Shown: positions 1 to 8,339 of the stretch, piece after piece | How positions within the stretch are numbered: the first letter of the stretch is position 1 | Layout of the letters: the number at the start of each line of letters is the position of its first letter | DNA from: Zygnema cylindricum | Taxonomy: Eukaryota; Streptophyta; Zygnematophyceae; Zygnematales; Zygnemataceae | Length of the DNA: 18,629 nt | Assembly: GCA_037447655.1 (NCBI GenBank) | Contig: JBBHKE010002667.1 | Span: forward strand, 1 to 18,629 | Direction: 5' to 3' | Made by a program: the position numbers and the translations under genes | Notes under the pieces: model-generated | Databases searched by the model: none | What the model was told of the DNA's origin: nothing | The model's input: the letters and a program-made list of their open reading frames with translations, nothing else

Positions 1-1
1 G

Positions 2-1585
2 ACTAAAGTGTACGATTACACTCTTACTGTCACACTAGATCACGTTAGTAATGAACCGGCCCTACCAAATTATTCGAAGTCTTGAAAACTCTCTCCCTCA
101 CACCCGAGGCAAAGAGAGGATTAAAGCTTTCCAAAAACAACAAAAGATCCTTATTTTGCTGTAATTTGCAAGAATCTTTCTAGGGGAATTTTTGACCTAG
201 TGCATGGGAGGCCTGTCAAAAACTTTAAAATAGAGGACGGCTTACTGTATTTGCAAACTGGGGATAGGTTATGCATTTTGGAGGTGGGAGACTTCAAAAA
301 ACAACTTTTACATGAAGCCCACGAGCATTTAGGACATCTAGGTCGGGATAAAACTCAAAGTCGGTTGCAAAGCAGATTCTTTTGGACAGGGATGGCAAAG
401 GAGGTGTCTAAACATGTGGAAAGTTGTCTCCCCTGCCAAAAGAGTAAACCTAGTAATTAAAAACCTAGAGGTCTCATAAAACCTTTAGATATCCCTGAAA
501 GACCATGGGAGTGTCAGAATGGATTTTAATGTCAGGCTGCAAGCTACATCTAAAAGAATTGACTGTATCATGGTCGTAGTCGAAAGGTTCAGTAAAATGG
601 CAATCATTATCCCTTCCAAACTACTCACTCAGTTGTATATATTGCAAAGTTATACTTTGACAATGTGGTTAGGCATCATGGAGTTCCTCTGTCCATAGTG
701 AAAGATAGGAATTCTAAATTAACCTTTGCCTTTTGGAAAGAATTGCAACAAAATTTAGGCACGGAATTAAAAATGAGTACCTCTTATCATCCTCAAACAT
801 ATGGGCAAACAAAAAGAATGAACCGTACACTAGAAGAAATGCTTAGGACTGTTTGTAGTGGAGTCAAGAACACATGAGAATCTAAACTGCCATTAATGGA
901 ATTTCCATACAATTCATGTAGACATGCCAGTACAGGTTTCTCACAGTTTGAAGTTGCATACGGATACCAACCCAGAGAAGCATTAGACTTAGTAACAGGG
1001 GTCACTCAAAAAAAAAGGGGTTCTGGAACAGAGTTTTGGGAATACAGAGTTTTGGGAATACATTGAAACAGTTTGGAAACAGTCCGAGATGCATTAGTGG
1101 AGGCCCGGAGGAGGAAAGAATTAAATGCTAACCGCAAACGGGGTGATTGGGTGGTAAGCACGGGTGACAGAGTTTGGATTTCAACAACTCATTACAGGTG
1201 CAATATCGAGGGACAATCGAATCCTACGGGGAAATTCGCTCCAAAGTCCATCGAACCATTTACTGTAATCGAGATGATATCGTCAGTTGCTGGCAAATTG
1301 GACTTTCCGCCTTCAACGAAAATTCATCCAATGATACATATCAGTCCATTAAAACCTGCAGATCTTTGATCAATTGAAGGACAATTGGAATTATATCCCT
1401 CAATAACTATAGAGCTTGAGGTTCACAGATAGGTAATAGATTGGATTGGTCAACGGTTTAAGGTCGGCAAAACCATATTCTCGCAAGTGCATTATCTGGG
1501 AAGACCAAAAGGCGAGTTGACTTTAGAGGGTAAAAATTCTGAGTTTTTGCAAAGGCATTGGAGGGATAATAAAAAAGAAGTATAA
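2..1585 (+). pseudogene. Ty3/gypsy pol remnant: integrase and C-terminal tail
   Basis: Decayed C-terminal part of a Ty3/gypsy polyprotein that would insert element DNA into the genome; it is open at the left window edge. Frame 2 carries most of it. The zinc-binding HHCC module lies at about 310-455 (HEAHEHLGH, then CLPC). The integrase core begins in another frame near 519 (MDF) and returns to frame 2 near 620, so two compensating indels are needed. VKDRNSK at about 699 holds the second catalytic Asp. At about 790-820 the usual HPQTDGQTER block reads HPQTYGQTKR, so the catalytic Glu is Lys. A TGA at 875 replaces an expected Trp. The GPY/F-like region and IHPMIHISPLKP end at 1366, followed by in-frame stops at 1367 and 1430 and a final stop at 1583. 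The tail resembles a divergent chromodomain, which is a weak assignment. This copy is certainly non-functional. Confidence 0.9.
1028..1059 (+). repeat. 16-bp perfect tandem duplication in gypsy integrase
   Basis: ACAGAGTTTTGGGAAT occurs twice in direct succession (1028-1043 and 1044-1059). Because 16 is not a multiple of 3, it shifts the reading frame. The A-run just upstream (about 1007-1015) may hold the compensating change, because frame 2 carries homology both before and after. Confidence 0.9.
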
Positions 1586-1621
1586 CCTTGAGAGTGAAAT
1601 GTGTTTTAACTGAGGTCTGTT

Positions 1622-1638
1622 AAAAAAAAATAAGGGGA
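1622..1638 (+). other. Polypurine tract of the gypsy element
   Basis: A pure A/G stretch apart from one T (A9, T, AAGGGGA) lies 36 bp after the last pol stop and directly before TGATGTAACA. This is where the plus-strand primer (PPT) of an LTR retrotransposon sits. Confidence 0.75.
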
Positions 1639-2470
1639 TGATGTAACAGTAATAAGGGATCAAACTTCGCCATAAATGGGTATTTAAGTGTTACGGATAT
1701 AAAGTTATGAATTTGTTAGATGTCAGCGAAAGAATCACACGATTCGGAGTTGTATTTTAAAAGTTATAGCGATTGGTGTATTTAGGCGATAGCGCGAGGT
1801 CAAAATAACAAATGAGTGTTCGTTGTAGCGGGTTAAGGGTCAAATTAGTAGCGGAATTCCAGGCATACGTTTTAAAAAGTAATAATAGTCGTTTGGTACT
1901 TATGATGGTTCGTTTCATACAATTTTCAATAGGAAGCGTCATAAGTAATATTATGCAAGTTACGTACGTAGTTTCGCGCGTGAAATTGTGACGCGTGAAC
2001 GTGTGAAGTCGCGTTTCAATTCCTGCGCACTTTTGCACGTAAATGTTACATAGTGAAAGGTATCTTTTGATTGGTTAGAAATGCTACGTAGTTAGTTAGA
2101 GATTTCGCACGTTTCTCCATTGGTTAGTCTAAGTCTTAGCTGATCAATGATTGGCCCAGGTGAAAACCTGTTAGACGGAGCGTTAAATCTGGCCTCGCTG
2201 GTCTAGGGCGATGAGGGATAAATGGTGAATTCGAAAAGAGGAGAAGGCATCTTTTCCTTTGAAAAGTTTGTGGAAATTCTTGACGAATCCTGGTCCTAAA
2301 CAAATAATACCAATTTGGAGCAATGGCATTTTTGCACTGAAATCTCTCACTAACTATTAGTATTTTAGTAGTTAACAGATAGAATTACTTAAGAGTGGAG
2401 GGCAGCGGCAAATACATTAAGTAAGGGTTGAGCGAGGGCAGAGACCAAGCTGAATGTTTTGTGGACAAAA
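1639..2470 (+). mobile_element. Putative 3' LTR of the gypsy element (right end unresolved)
   Basis: The sequence starts TGATGTAACAG right after the PPT, a typical 5' end for plant gypsy LTRs (the first base could also be 1642, TGTAACA). It contains several ATTGGTT motifs (about 2068, 2119; inverted CCAAT boxes) and no coding capacity. The partner 5' LTR lies outside the window, so the right end cannot be set by comparison; 2470 is only the approximate point before copia-like sequence starts. No 5-bp target duplication could be verified. Confidence 0.5.
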
Positions 2471-2599
2471 GCTTTTCTAATTAAGTTGTTCTTTATGGAG
2501 TCTTTCCAATGTGAATGGTATTTTCCAATGGACGGAATGTGTGGGTGAAAATGGTTGTAGTAATGGGATTTTCTAAAGGTTAGGGAATCATGTTACACG

Positions 2600-3297
2600 A
2601 AAAACATGGTAGCCAAACACTTTATTCTAAGATAACTTACCAAGTTAATCGCACTCCTTATCACCAAACCCTTGGACATGTGGGAATCTCTTCTCAATAT
2701 GCATAGGAGTGGAACAATTCAACAACAGCAGCTAGCAGATCAAAAACTGAATGCCTATGTATATAACGGTGGGAAATGCTAGATTTCTACAATGATCTAG
2801 CCGGCTTGTTTATGGAACTTTAAAGTGCCAGAAAAAACAAGAAACATAAATAGAGAAGTTGAATACTCTGATCATGAAGCTGCCAAACGAGTATGAGAAT
2901 ATTATGAACATAGTGCAGGATCTGCCAGATGACCGATGGATCTGGAATTCAGTAGTAGGAAAGATCATAGTACGAGAAAATACAATAGAGATCCGGAGAG
3001 GGTGGGGAAGTATTCAAGCCTTGGCAGCAGAGACAAATTGGAGAAACACGGACTCAAAAAAACCATACAGAAATTTCGGGGGAGGAGACTGAGAAACTCA
3101 GACGGATGGATCAACAAGCGGTCCTCCCAAAGGAGAGTGTTATTACTGCAAAAATCCTAGACACTATATGGCTGACTGCAATCGATTAGCAAAACTAAGG
3201 AACAAGAATGGTCAAGGAAATCTGAACCCTGGAGGAAAGAAAAAGGCACTTGTGGAAACACAAGTGAAAAAGGATGAGATAGAGGAGCTCAATGAAG
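2600..3297 (+). pseudogene. Ty1/copia gag fragment with zinc knuckle
   Basis: Remnant of copia Gag, the nucleocapsid and capsid precursor. It aligns by eye with the minus-strand gag at 15372-16417: VAKHFIL near 2610, MWESLLNMHRSGTIQ near 2680, then LIMKLPNEYENI near 2868 and ENTIEIRRG near 2980, in shifting frames with stops. The CCHC knuckle at 3138-3179 reads CYYCKNPRHYMADC, with the CX2CX4HX4C spacing intact but the usual Gly before His changed to Arg. A lysine-rich tail (GGKKKAL, about 3231-3251) follows, as in the other copy. At about 3298 the fragment meets minus-strand copia sequence head to head, so it is a truncated or rearranged piece. Its upstream boundary (about 2600) is approximate. 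Confidence 0.8.
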
Positions 3298-3734
3298 AGG
3301 TTGTTGTTCTACGACCACCGTTGTAGGAGGAGGACCAGCAGTAGTAGTGGAAGTAGATATGAAAACAACAGAAGCTATCAAGTACCTTCTTCAACAGCCA
3401 ACTTTCAGCTGACACAGAATGTGACTGAGAGGGCCAACTTGCACCAAATTCAGCATATTGTTACACCTTACAATAAACTGACAACTCACAAAGTTTTAGA
3501 TCAATTGACCCAGTAAACCATAAGAAATAGTCTCTGCAGGTTTCTTATAAACTGCCTTTAGAAAACTATATTCCCAAGAGTGGATGCATATTTTTGACTA
3601 AGTCCTAAACTATATACTCACAGTGAGTACCTACTGATCCATACTAAATCTGTTCCCTATACTAGGGTACTGTTCTATGTTCTAACAAACTATCCAAACT
3701 GTACTTTACTCTACCGTAAGTACTTTCCTAAACC
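3298..3734 (-). mobile_element. Copia leader spacer and truncated gag start, copy 1
   Basis: Read on the minus strand, this is the untranslated spacer of a copia element ending in a Ser/Thr- then Pro-rich protein start (STSTTTAGPPP..., about 3357 downward). The expected ATG at 3360-3358 is ATA. The segment is a diverged homologue of 9941-10415: shared landmarks are GTTGTTCTAC, AGAAGCTATCAAG and CTAAGTCCTAA. Coding stops soon after VVVEQQ, at the junction with plus-strand gag near 3298. It lies downstream of a PBS and LTR in the same orientation. Confidence 0.65.
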
Positions 3735-4202
3735 CTATTTGCTACCTGCAGTTTGGACTTGTTCCTCCCCCTCACTCCACTCATCGAGATCGAAATCATC
3801 AACAATGGGAAGTTTCCCTTTCCGAATCCAATCTTTCCTCTCCTTTTCATTATCAACACCTCCATATGAATCACCAATGCTTAGATCCGGATGTGGATCT
3901 ACAAAGAGGGCTTTGCGATTTCCCTCAGAGATCCGCTGGTCCATATACGACAAAAGCCCTCCAACTTTTGAAGGCTATCTTCCATGATATCAACCTCCTC
4001 TTTCTTTTTCCCCTCTTTTTGACCAAATGGATCTGCCGATAAAGTTTCCTCAAAAGATGTTGCAGTGAATTTAGACGGGGCTTCTACTTTTTCTTCTTCT
4101 TTTTCTTTTTTTTCCTATCCGATAAAGATTCGAATTTAACCGAAAGTTCCGGATCTCGAGGACGAGGAATCGGGAAAGGGAATTTTTTCTCTTTCCCCCC
4201 AT
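3735..4202 (-). pseudogene. Charged leader reading frame between PBS and gag of a copia element
   Basis: Unrecognised protein remnant. The ATG at 4202-4200 has a strong context (GCCGCCATGGGG) and lies about 45 bp after the PBS. The first and last segments are in the same frame, with 156 codons between ATG and stop, but coding-like sequence hops frames: at a G6 run just after the start, in the A-rich run encoding a lysine tract (about 4090-4110), and near 3960. The N-terminal half is Pro/Arg- and Lys-rich (RPRDPELS, then a poly-Lys run). The C-terminal part is acidic (VDDFDLDEWSEGEEQ), with DPHPDLSIGDSYGG between. There is no zinc knuckle, protease or known Gag motif that I can see. It is either an extra leader ORF or a divergent N-terminal Gag exon; a GT donor-like CAG/GTA lies just before its stop. 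No function is proposed. Confidence 0.55.
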
Positions 4203-4246
4203 GGCGGCCAAACTAGCCACCTTTTTCGCCTCACTGGAGCACACAA

Positions 4247-4259
4247 GGCTCTGATACCA
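4247..4259 (-). other. Primer-binding site (initiator tRNA-Met type)
   Basis: The minus strand reads TGGTATCAGAGCC, the complement of the 3' end of plant initiator tRNA-Met and the standard PBS of plant Ty1/copia elements. It lies 2 bp from the CA end of the adjacent LTR, exactly as expected, and fixes the orientation of this element as minus. Confidence 0.93.
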
Positions 4260-4261
4260 CT

Positions 4262-4714
4262 TGATGGGCCTCAAATAAAATGCAAAGTGCAAAAGACAGC
4301 AGAATCATTTATAAAACATCAGAAGAGAGAGAGCATTTCACGGAAAAAAATATATTCCATGGGAAACTTTTCTTCACAAAAGATTAACTCTCCCTCTATT
4401 TCTACGCCTCAATATAGAGAACTTTTAAACAAAACGTCACTACTTCAAACTAAACGAAACATCAAACATAAAGTGTGCATTACGCGCCTACCAATCAAAT
4501 CACGTCAAAACGCTAAAGACCAAAGTACCAAAGTACTAATCGAAAGTGTGCTTCTAACGGACACAAGGACTTGACCCTCGCCAAACAGGATCTACGCGAG
4601 ACCAAGAATCTACATAAGAATAAAACAGCAAACCAAACTGCACAATTGAACTATAAACAAACTAGACGGCCGCGTGTTTGTGACGCAACGGCCGATTACA
4701 ATTTGATTCTAACA
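4262..4714 (-). mobile_element. Ty1/copia 5' LTR (453 bp)
   Basis: On the minus strand the segment begins TGTTAGAATC and ends GGCCCATCA, two bases before the PBS. It therefore has the TG...CA ends of an LTR and a length usual for copia. A TATA-like CTATATTG lies near 4410 and another AT-rich TATAAATG near 4310. The next five bases outward (4715-4719, TTCCT) would be one target-site duplication, but the other end of the element is missing, so this cannot be confirmed. Everything beyond the gag start is lost at the 3298 junction. Confidence 0.85.
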
Positions 4715-5470
4715 TTCCTTTCTCTCTTTTTCTCCCTCTCCCTCTCCCTCGATACCTTTTTCCAACTTCCTTGTTTACCTCTTTTTCTTTTTTTTGTTCT
4801 TTTTATATATTTATCATTATTGTTATTTTTTTTCATTGTTATGTTTATTATTATTGTATGTTTGTTAAACTTATGGTGTCATGTTTCTTACAAGCCTCGG
4901 AGAGATGTGAGTTGACCGATGGACGATGGAATGCTTCCACTCAATTGGTTGCTTCGAAGCCATCTGTGGCATCGAATATTCACACCCCACCATCAGTCAC
5001 ACTCTCAAAAGGTCTCCTAGTTAGTATCTTTGACACGTTCTACATTTAAAAATAACGAGGGCGAATTCCTAATAAAGACATATAGTGGATTTTTTTCTTC
5101 TATCACACTCCTTTTATTGGATTCAACATCATTTTGGTGTAATCCATAGGTTGGACTTTTGGACACACAATATTTGTACAAAACCGTATTCTTTGTCACA
5201 CCCCTATGGGTGCCCCTCTTTTTTCACCTTCTAAAAAAAAATACAAAATAAAAAAATCTTAAAAATTAAAAAATTAAACGGAAAAGCATAATTACAACAT
5301 ACATTGTTTTGCCACCAAGTGGCTTTTGTCATAATCCCACCCTCCCACCTTTTTCCTCCATGAGATAAACATAATAATTTGCAAAATCATTGAAAAAAGT
5401 ACCCCACAAGAAAAATAGGTAAAAGTATAAATGAATTTGGAGTTTTCACCCCACACAGATTTCCAAATTG
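4715..5470. other. Non-coding stretch, pyrimidine- and A-rich tracts
   Basis: No gene is supported. It opens with a C/T-rich run (about 4715-4790), then T-rich sequence to about 4860, an ordinary stretch, and an A-rich run at about 5233-5278. Open frames here are composed of low-complexity residues. Confidence 0.6.
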
Positions 5471-5476
5471 ACGCCT

Positions 5477-5580
5477 CTACCTCCCCCTCCCCCTCAACCC
5501 CCCACCCCACCCCACCCCACCCCACTCCACCCCACTCCACCCCACCCCAACCTACCCCCACCCCACCCACCCACCCACCG
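5477..5580. repeat. CCCCA-type microsatellite (G-rich on the minus strand)
   Basis: Irregular tandem units of CCCCA, CCCCACTCCA and CCCA run almost unbroken. The minus strand carries many G3-G4 runs separated by one or two bases, a classic potential G-quadruplex pattern. The overlapping Pro/Thr-rich and Gly/Trp-rich frames are products of the repeat. Confidence 0.9.
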
Positions 5581-5756
5581 CTTTTTTCCTATCGTGAAAT
5601 ATTGACTTCCAAAAATGATTATTTTTAAATTAACAAGAAAGCTAGAATTCCCATACACAATAGAAGACTTCAAAAAAAGAAATCCTCAGATATTGACAAA
5701 AAACATCAAAAGGCAAAACTTCTTTTGTTCCATTTTTTACCATTACAAATTATAAC

Positions 5757-5823
5757 ATCCCCAACCCCCTCCCCCACCCATACTTCGACCCCTCTCCCAA
5801 CCCCCTCCCCCACCTCACCTCCA
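5757..5823. repeat. Second C-rich tract
   Basis: Two near-identical blocks containing CCAACCCCCTCCCCCACC lie about 40 bp apart. Again the complementary strand is G-run rich. It is probably related by composition, not by copy, to the tract at 5477-5580. Confidence 0.75.
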
Positions 5824-6240
5824 ATTTGGTGACCAAAATTAAAACATGAAATAGAGAAACTAATGTAAAATGAAATCTTTGGTCATTCCTTCTAATGCAA
5901 TTATATGTTTTACAAACCTGATTTTCTTTCTAGTTTTACCCATCAAATGCATCCCCTATTCAAGTATTCACTCACAATATTTGCACTCGTGTGAGGTTGC
6001 CTATCTCCGCCGCAATGCTCCCTTGTAGTCCTAGGTCTTCTAAACGTCTGCACCCCCCCCCTTGAAGGACTTTAAACGAAATCCTTTCATCCTTCTCCCC
6101 CCTCTCCGACCATCTTGTCTCATCGAACTCGAGGGCGCATTATGGCAGAGCTTGCACACATCCTATGAATCAGAATTAATTGTGAAATTCAGTGTGAGAT
6201 TGCGTATGCAATTCAGTGTCTAATCATCACAGCAGAATTT
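5824..6240. other. Non-coding stretch
   Basis: No coding or RNA feature was recognised. It contains a C10 run near 6050-6060. Confidence 0.5.
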
Positions 6241-6262
6241 GCACGCATCGATAATCACTCAC

Positions 6263-6596
6263 ATTTCATACACGCGACGAGAATCATCGCAGAAGAAATA
6301 ACCTCCATCACATTTGATTTCGGGAAATTTCTCCTTTTTCCCGGCGGCCGCCTTCACCGCCTCCAGAGCCGACTCTGCAGCAGCAGGATCGACAGAGAAG
6401 CGGCAGAGGATCAAATTAAAGATGCGTTTTCGCACGTGTGAAGACATGGACTGCACAAAAGAAAATAGAAAAAGAAGGACAGCGGAGGGGAAAACTCACT
6501 GTCTGGTTCCGCCATGACACCAATGTAATCTCCCATGACGAGTGTCACGTGACACACCAACATCAGCACTGTCGCGATGACCATGGTGGGCGCCAT
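6263..6596 (-). pseudogene. Possible exon pieces of an unrecognised gene
   Basis: A GC-rich island among AT-rich neighbours. On the minus strand, an ATG at 6596-6594 (context GCAGCCCATGGCG) opens a hydrophobic, signal-peptide-like start (MAPTMVIATVLMLVCHVTLV) that ends at a good donor GTGAGT (6499-6494). An acceptor TTTTGTGCAG ends at 6451, and an open stretch to 6263 (AAAESALEAVKAAAGKKEKF, then CDGGYFFCDDSRRVYEM) is followed by a second GTGAGT (6262-6257). The second piece is 188 nt. However, the intron would be only 49 nt, short for plants, and the spliced frame from the first ATG soon meets a stop, so the two pieces may not belong together. The protein was not recognised. It could be a captured or decayed gene fragment, or chance. 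Confidence 0.3.
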
Positions 6597-6639
6597 GGGC
6601 TGCGAGCTCGCCACGTCACACTGACAAGAAAATTCCAAA

Positions 6640-6656
6640 CCTAAAGCCGCTTTAGG
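6640..6656. repeat. Small perfect hairpin
   Basis: CCTAAAG-CCG-CTTTAGG gives 7-bp arms around a 3-base loop, beside the GC-rich exon-like region. Its role is unknown. Confidence 0.6.
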
Positions 6657-6812
6657 TGGCAATTTTCGTCCACTTAGATCCGTTTTCGAGTTCCGTTGGG
6701 GTTTGGTCCGCGGTTTCAGATGTGGGAAAGCAGCTTTAGACGTACGGTCGAGAAATGAATGAACAGTGCGATATTATTAACGGCCTGCAAGACCCCTCTT
6801 GTCGTCTGCCGC

Positions 6813-6836
6813 CGTGCTTCCGTGCTTCCGTGCTTC
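6813..6836. repeat. 8-bp unit repeated three times
   Basis: CGTGCTTC occurs three times in perfect tandem. It lies in a stretch (about 6660-7240) where I see no gene, although a 148-codon frame is open on the minus strand. Confidence 0.9.
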
Positions 6837-7198
6837 GTCGGAGGAGAGTCGCGACTTGCGCTTCGCCGATACACACGTGTGGACGGTGAAAAGAAGGGAA
6901 AAGGGTCAACGGAGGACCACCTGGACCTTTAGGTTCAAAAGTTGGACACGCACAATTGCGCACGAAATCGTTAAAAGACAAAATGTTTGTTGCAAATGGG
7001 ACAAACTGATGTACCAGGTCTCGATGACCATAATCTCTTTTTTTTTGGAAGATAGTGTAGTGCTTCTCAAACAAGCGTCCTGTTGTACGATGTTGCACGA
7101 GAAGGAACGTGTGGCCCCGTTCAATCCGTGAGCGCCACATCTCGAAGGGTCTTCCCAAACCCGTGGAGTAATGCCACGTCAACCCGAGGACAAAGGAA

Positions 7199-7228
7199 CA
7201 CGTGCAAACTGTTCACGTGCAAACTGTT
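7199..7228. repeat. 15-bp perfect tandem duplication
   Basis: CACGTGCAAACTGTT occurs twice without a gap. Each unit carries a CACGTG (G-box) core, so the pair could be a regulatory remnant; this is inference. Confidence 0.9.
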
Positions 7229-7239
7229 AGCGGGGAAGG

Positions 7240-7501
7240 ACTATGTTAGAAACCCGTAGATATCTTATTCGTACGGATTTTGACATTTTGACGACTTTTT
7301 TTGAATTTTTCGGATACTTTTCGTACGGATATAACTTACGAGCTACTTGTAGATGTACGAAAGATTCCAAAAAAGAGACGTCGCTTCATTTCCGCGCGCG
7401 AAGAGAGTCACGTCCAAAGTTGTCCAATTTGTAAAAAAAAAACATTTTGCGAAAATTACGAAGGCATTCGTAGCTTTCATACTTTTCGTATATTGTGTAC
7501 A
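7240..7501. other. GTACG-rich flank of the hAT insertion, left part
   Basis: Many CGTACGG, GTACGAAA and CGTA motifs occur here and again at 8340-8500, on the far side of the hAT element. Joining the two sides across one copy of the 8-bp duplication gives continuous sequence of the same texture. The insertion therefore probably landed in another repeat with GTACG-type motifs. Its outer ends were not found. Confidence 0.5.
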
Positions 7502-7509
7502 GTTTTTGC
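7502..7509. repeat. Left target-site duplication (8 bp) of the hAT element
   Basis: GTTTTTGC is repeated exactly at 8332-8339. An 8-bp duplication is the hallmark of hAT-superfamily insertion. Confidence 0.93.
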
Positions 7510-7933
7510 TAGTGTTGTGTATCGGTAAAAAACTTATCGCGATAACACCGATACCGATAGTTATCGTTATCGAACGGTCAGCGGTCCCGATATATTTGTA
7601 CTTTCTGTACTTTCTGTCCGGAATGCTTTCTGTCCGGTACTCTGAACGGAAATTTACGTGAAATGTACGGCTTTTTACGGTAAATGTACGGAATTTGACG
7701 AAAAAATACGTTGCACTTTGTAGTACTTTTTGGGCGGTTAACTGTACATAAATTTGACGGGAATGTACGGAATTGTACCGATAAACTGATTATCATGAAA
7801 CGGTAAAAAGACGGTGGACACAAAGTACAACGGATGCAGAATAACATTATGCGCGCGGCTAGAATCGAGCGGACGACATTCAATGATTAAATAAGAGCGG
7901 ACGGTCTGCGTGAGCGCCGACATCTCAGAATGG

Positions 7934-7960
7934 CTTTTTTGGCGGCTTTGGCCAAAAAAG
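7934..7960. repeat. 10-bp inverted repeat inside the hAT element
   Basis: CTTTTTTGGC at 7934-7943 and GCCAAAAAAG at 7951-7960 are perfect complements with a 7-base spacer. Confidence 0.85.
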
Positions 7961-8186
7961 TCGACGGATTGACACGTGGCAGGCTTTTAGTGGATCTCAA
8001 AAAAGAAAGGGACAAAGCCACGGCGTCGGATGTGGAAGGTACATCGCTTTAACTGGAGCCGTATTAAAGCCGTACATATATTATGCCGGCTACTGTCGGG
8101 GGAATAAGACGTACATATGAGTGTACAGGCCGTACATTTATCTGTACGGTTCGTACAGTTATCGCCGATAGTTATCGTTATCGGTA

Positions 8187-8233
8187 TTATCGCCGATAAG
8201 TAGCCGATATTATCGGCTACTTATCGGCGATAA
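8187..8233. repeat. 47-bp near-perfect palindrome (22-bp arms) in the hAT element
   Basis: The arms at 8187-8208 and 8212-8233 are perfect reverse complements, separated by three bases (ATT). The arms are built from CCGATA/TATCGG units, the motif that recurs near both element ends. It could form a cruciform in DNA or a stable hairpin in RNA. Confidence 0.95.
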
Positions 8234-8331
8234 GACCGATAGCGATGTATTGTACCAATATATCGATTATCGGGTCCCCGAAAAATGGCCCATATCGGTT
8301 ATCGGAAAATCCTTACCGATACAAAACACTA

Positions 8332-8339
8332 GTTTTTGC
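8332..8339. repeat. Right target-site duplication (8 bp) of the hAT element
   Basis: GTTTTTGC directly follows the CACTA end of the element and is identical to 7502-7509. Confidence 0.93.

Larger units (their letters stand above)
7510..8331. mobile_element. Non-autonomous hAT-type element (822 bp)
   Basis: The left end reads TAGTGTTGTGTATCGGTAA. The right end, read on the complementary strand, is TAGTGTTTTGTATCGGTAA, matching at 18 of 19 positions. Perfect 8-bp duplications (GTTTTTGC) flank it. Both the TAGTG-type terminus and the 8-bp duplication fit the hAT superfamily. There is no transposase: the longest open frames are about 100 codons and show no motif. Both ends are followed by many TATCGG/CCGATA and GTACGG motifs, plausible subterminal transposase-binding sites. 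Internal features are a long palindrome (8187-8233) and a smaller hairpin (7934-7960). It would need transposase supplied in trans by an autonomous relative not seen here. Confidence 0.92.

Noticed and set aside
5292-5628. Gly/Trp-rich and Pro/Thr-rich proteins on opposite strands
   Set aside because: Both are translations of the CCCCA microsatellite.
6736-7182. 148-codon minus-strand open frame
   Set aside because: No recognisable motif, crosses an 8-bp triple repeat, and a plus-strand frame is open over much of the same stretch; no evidence of coding.
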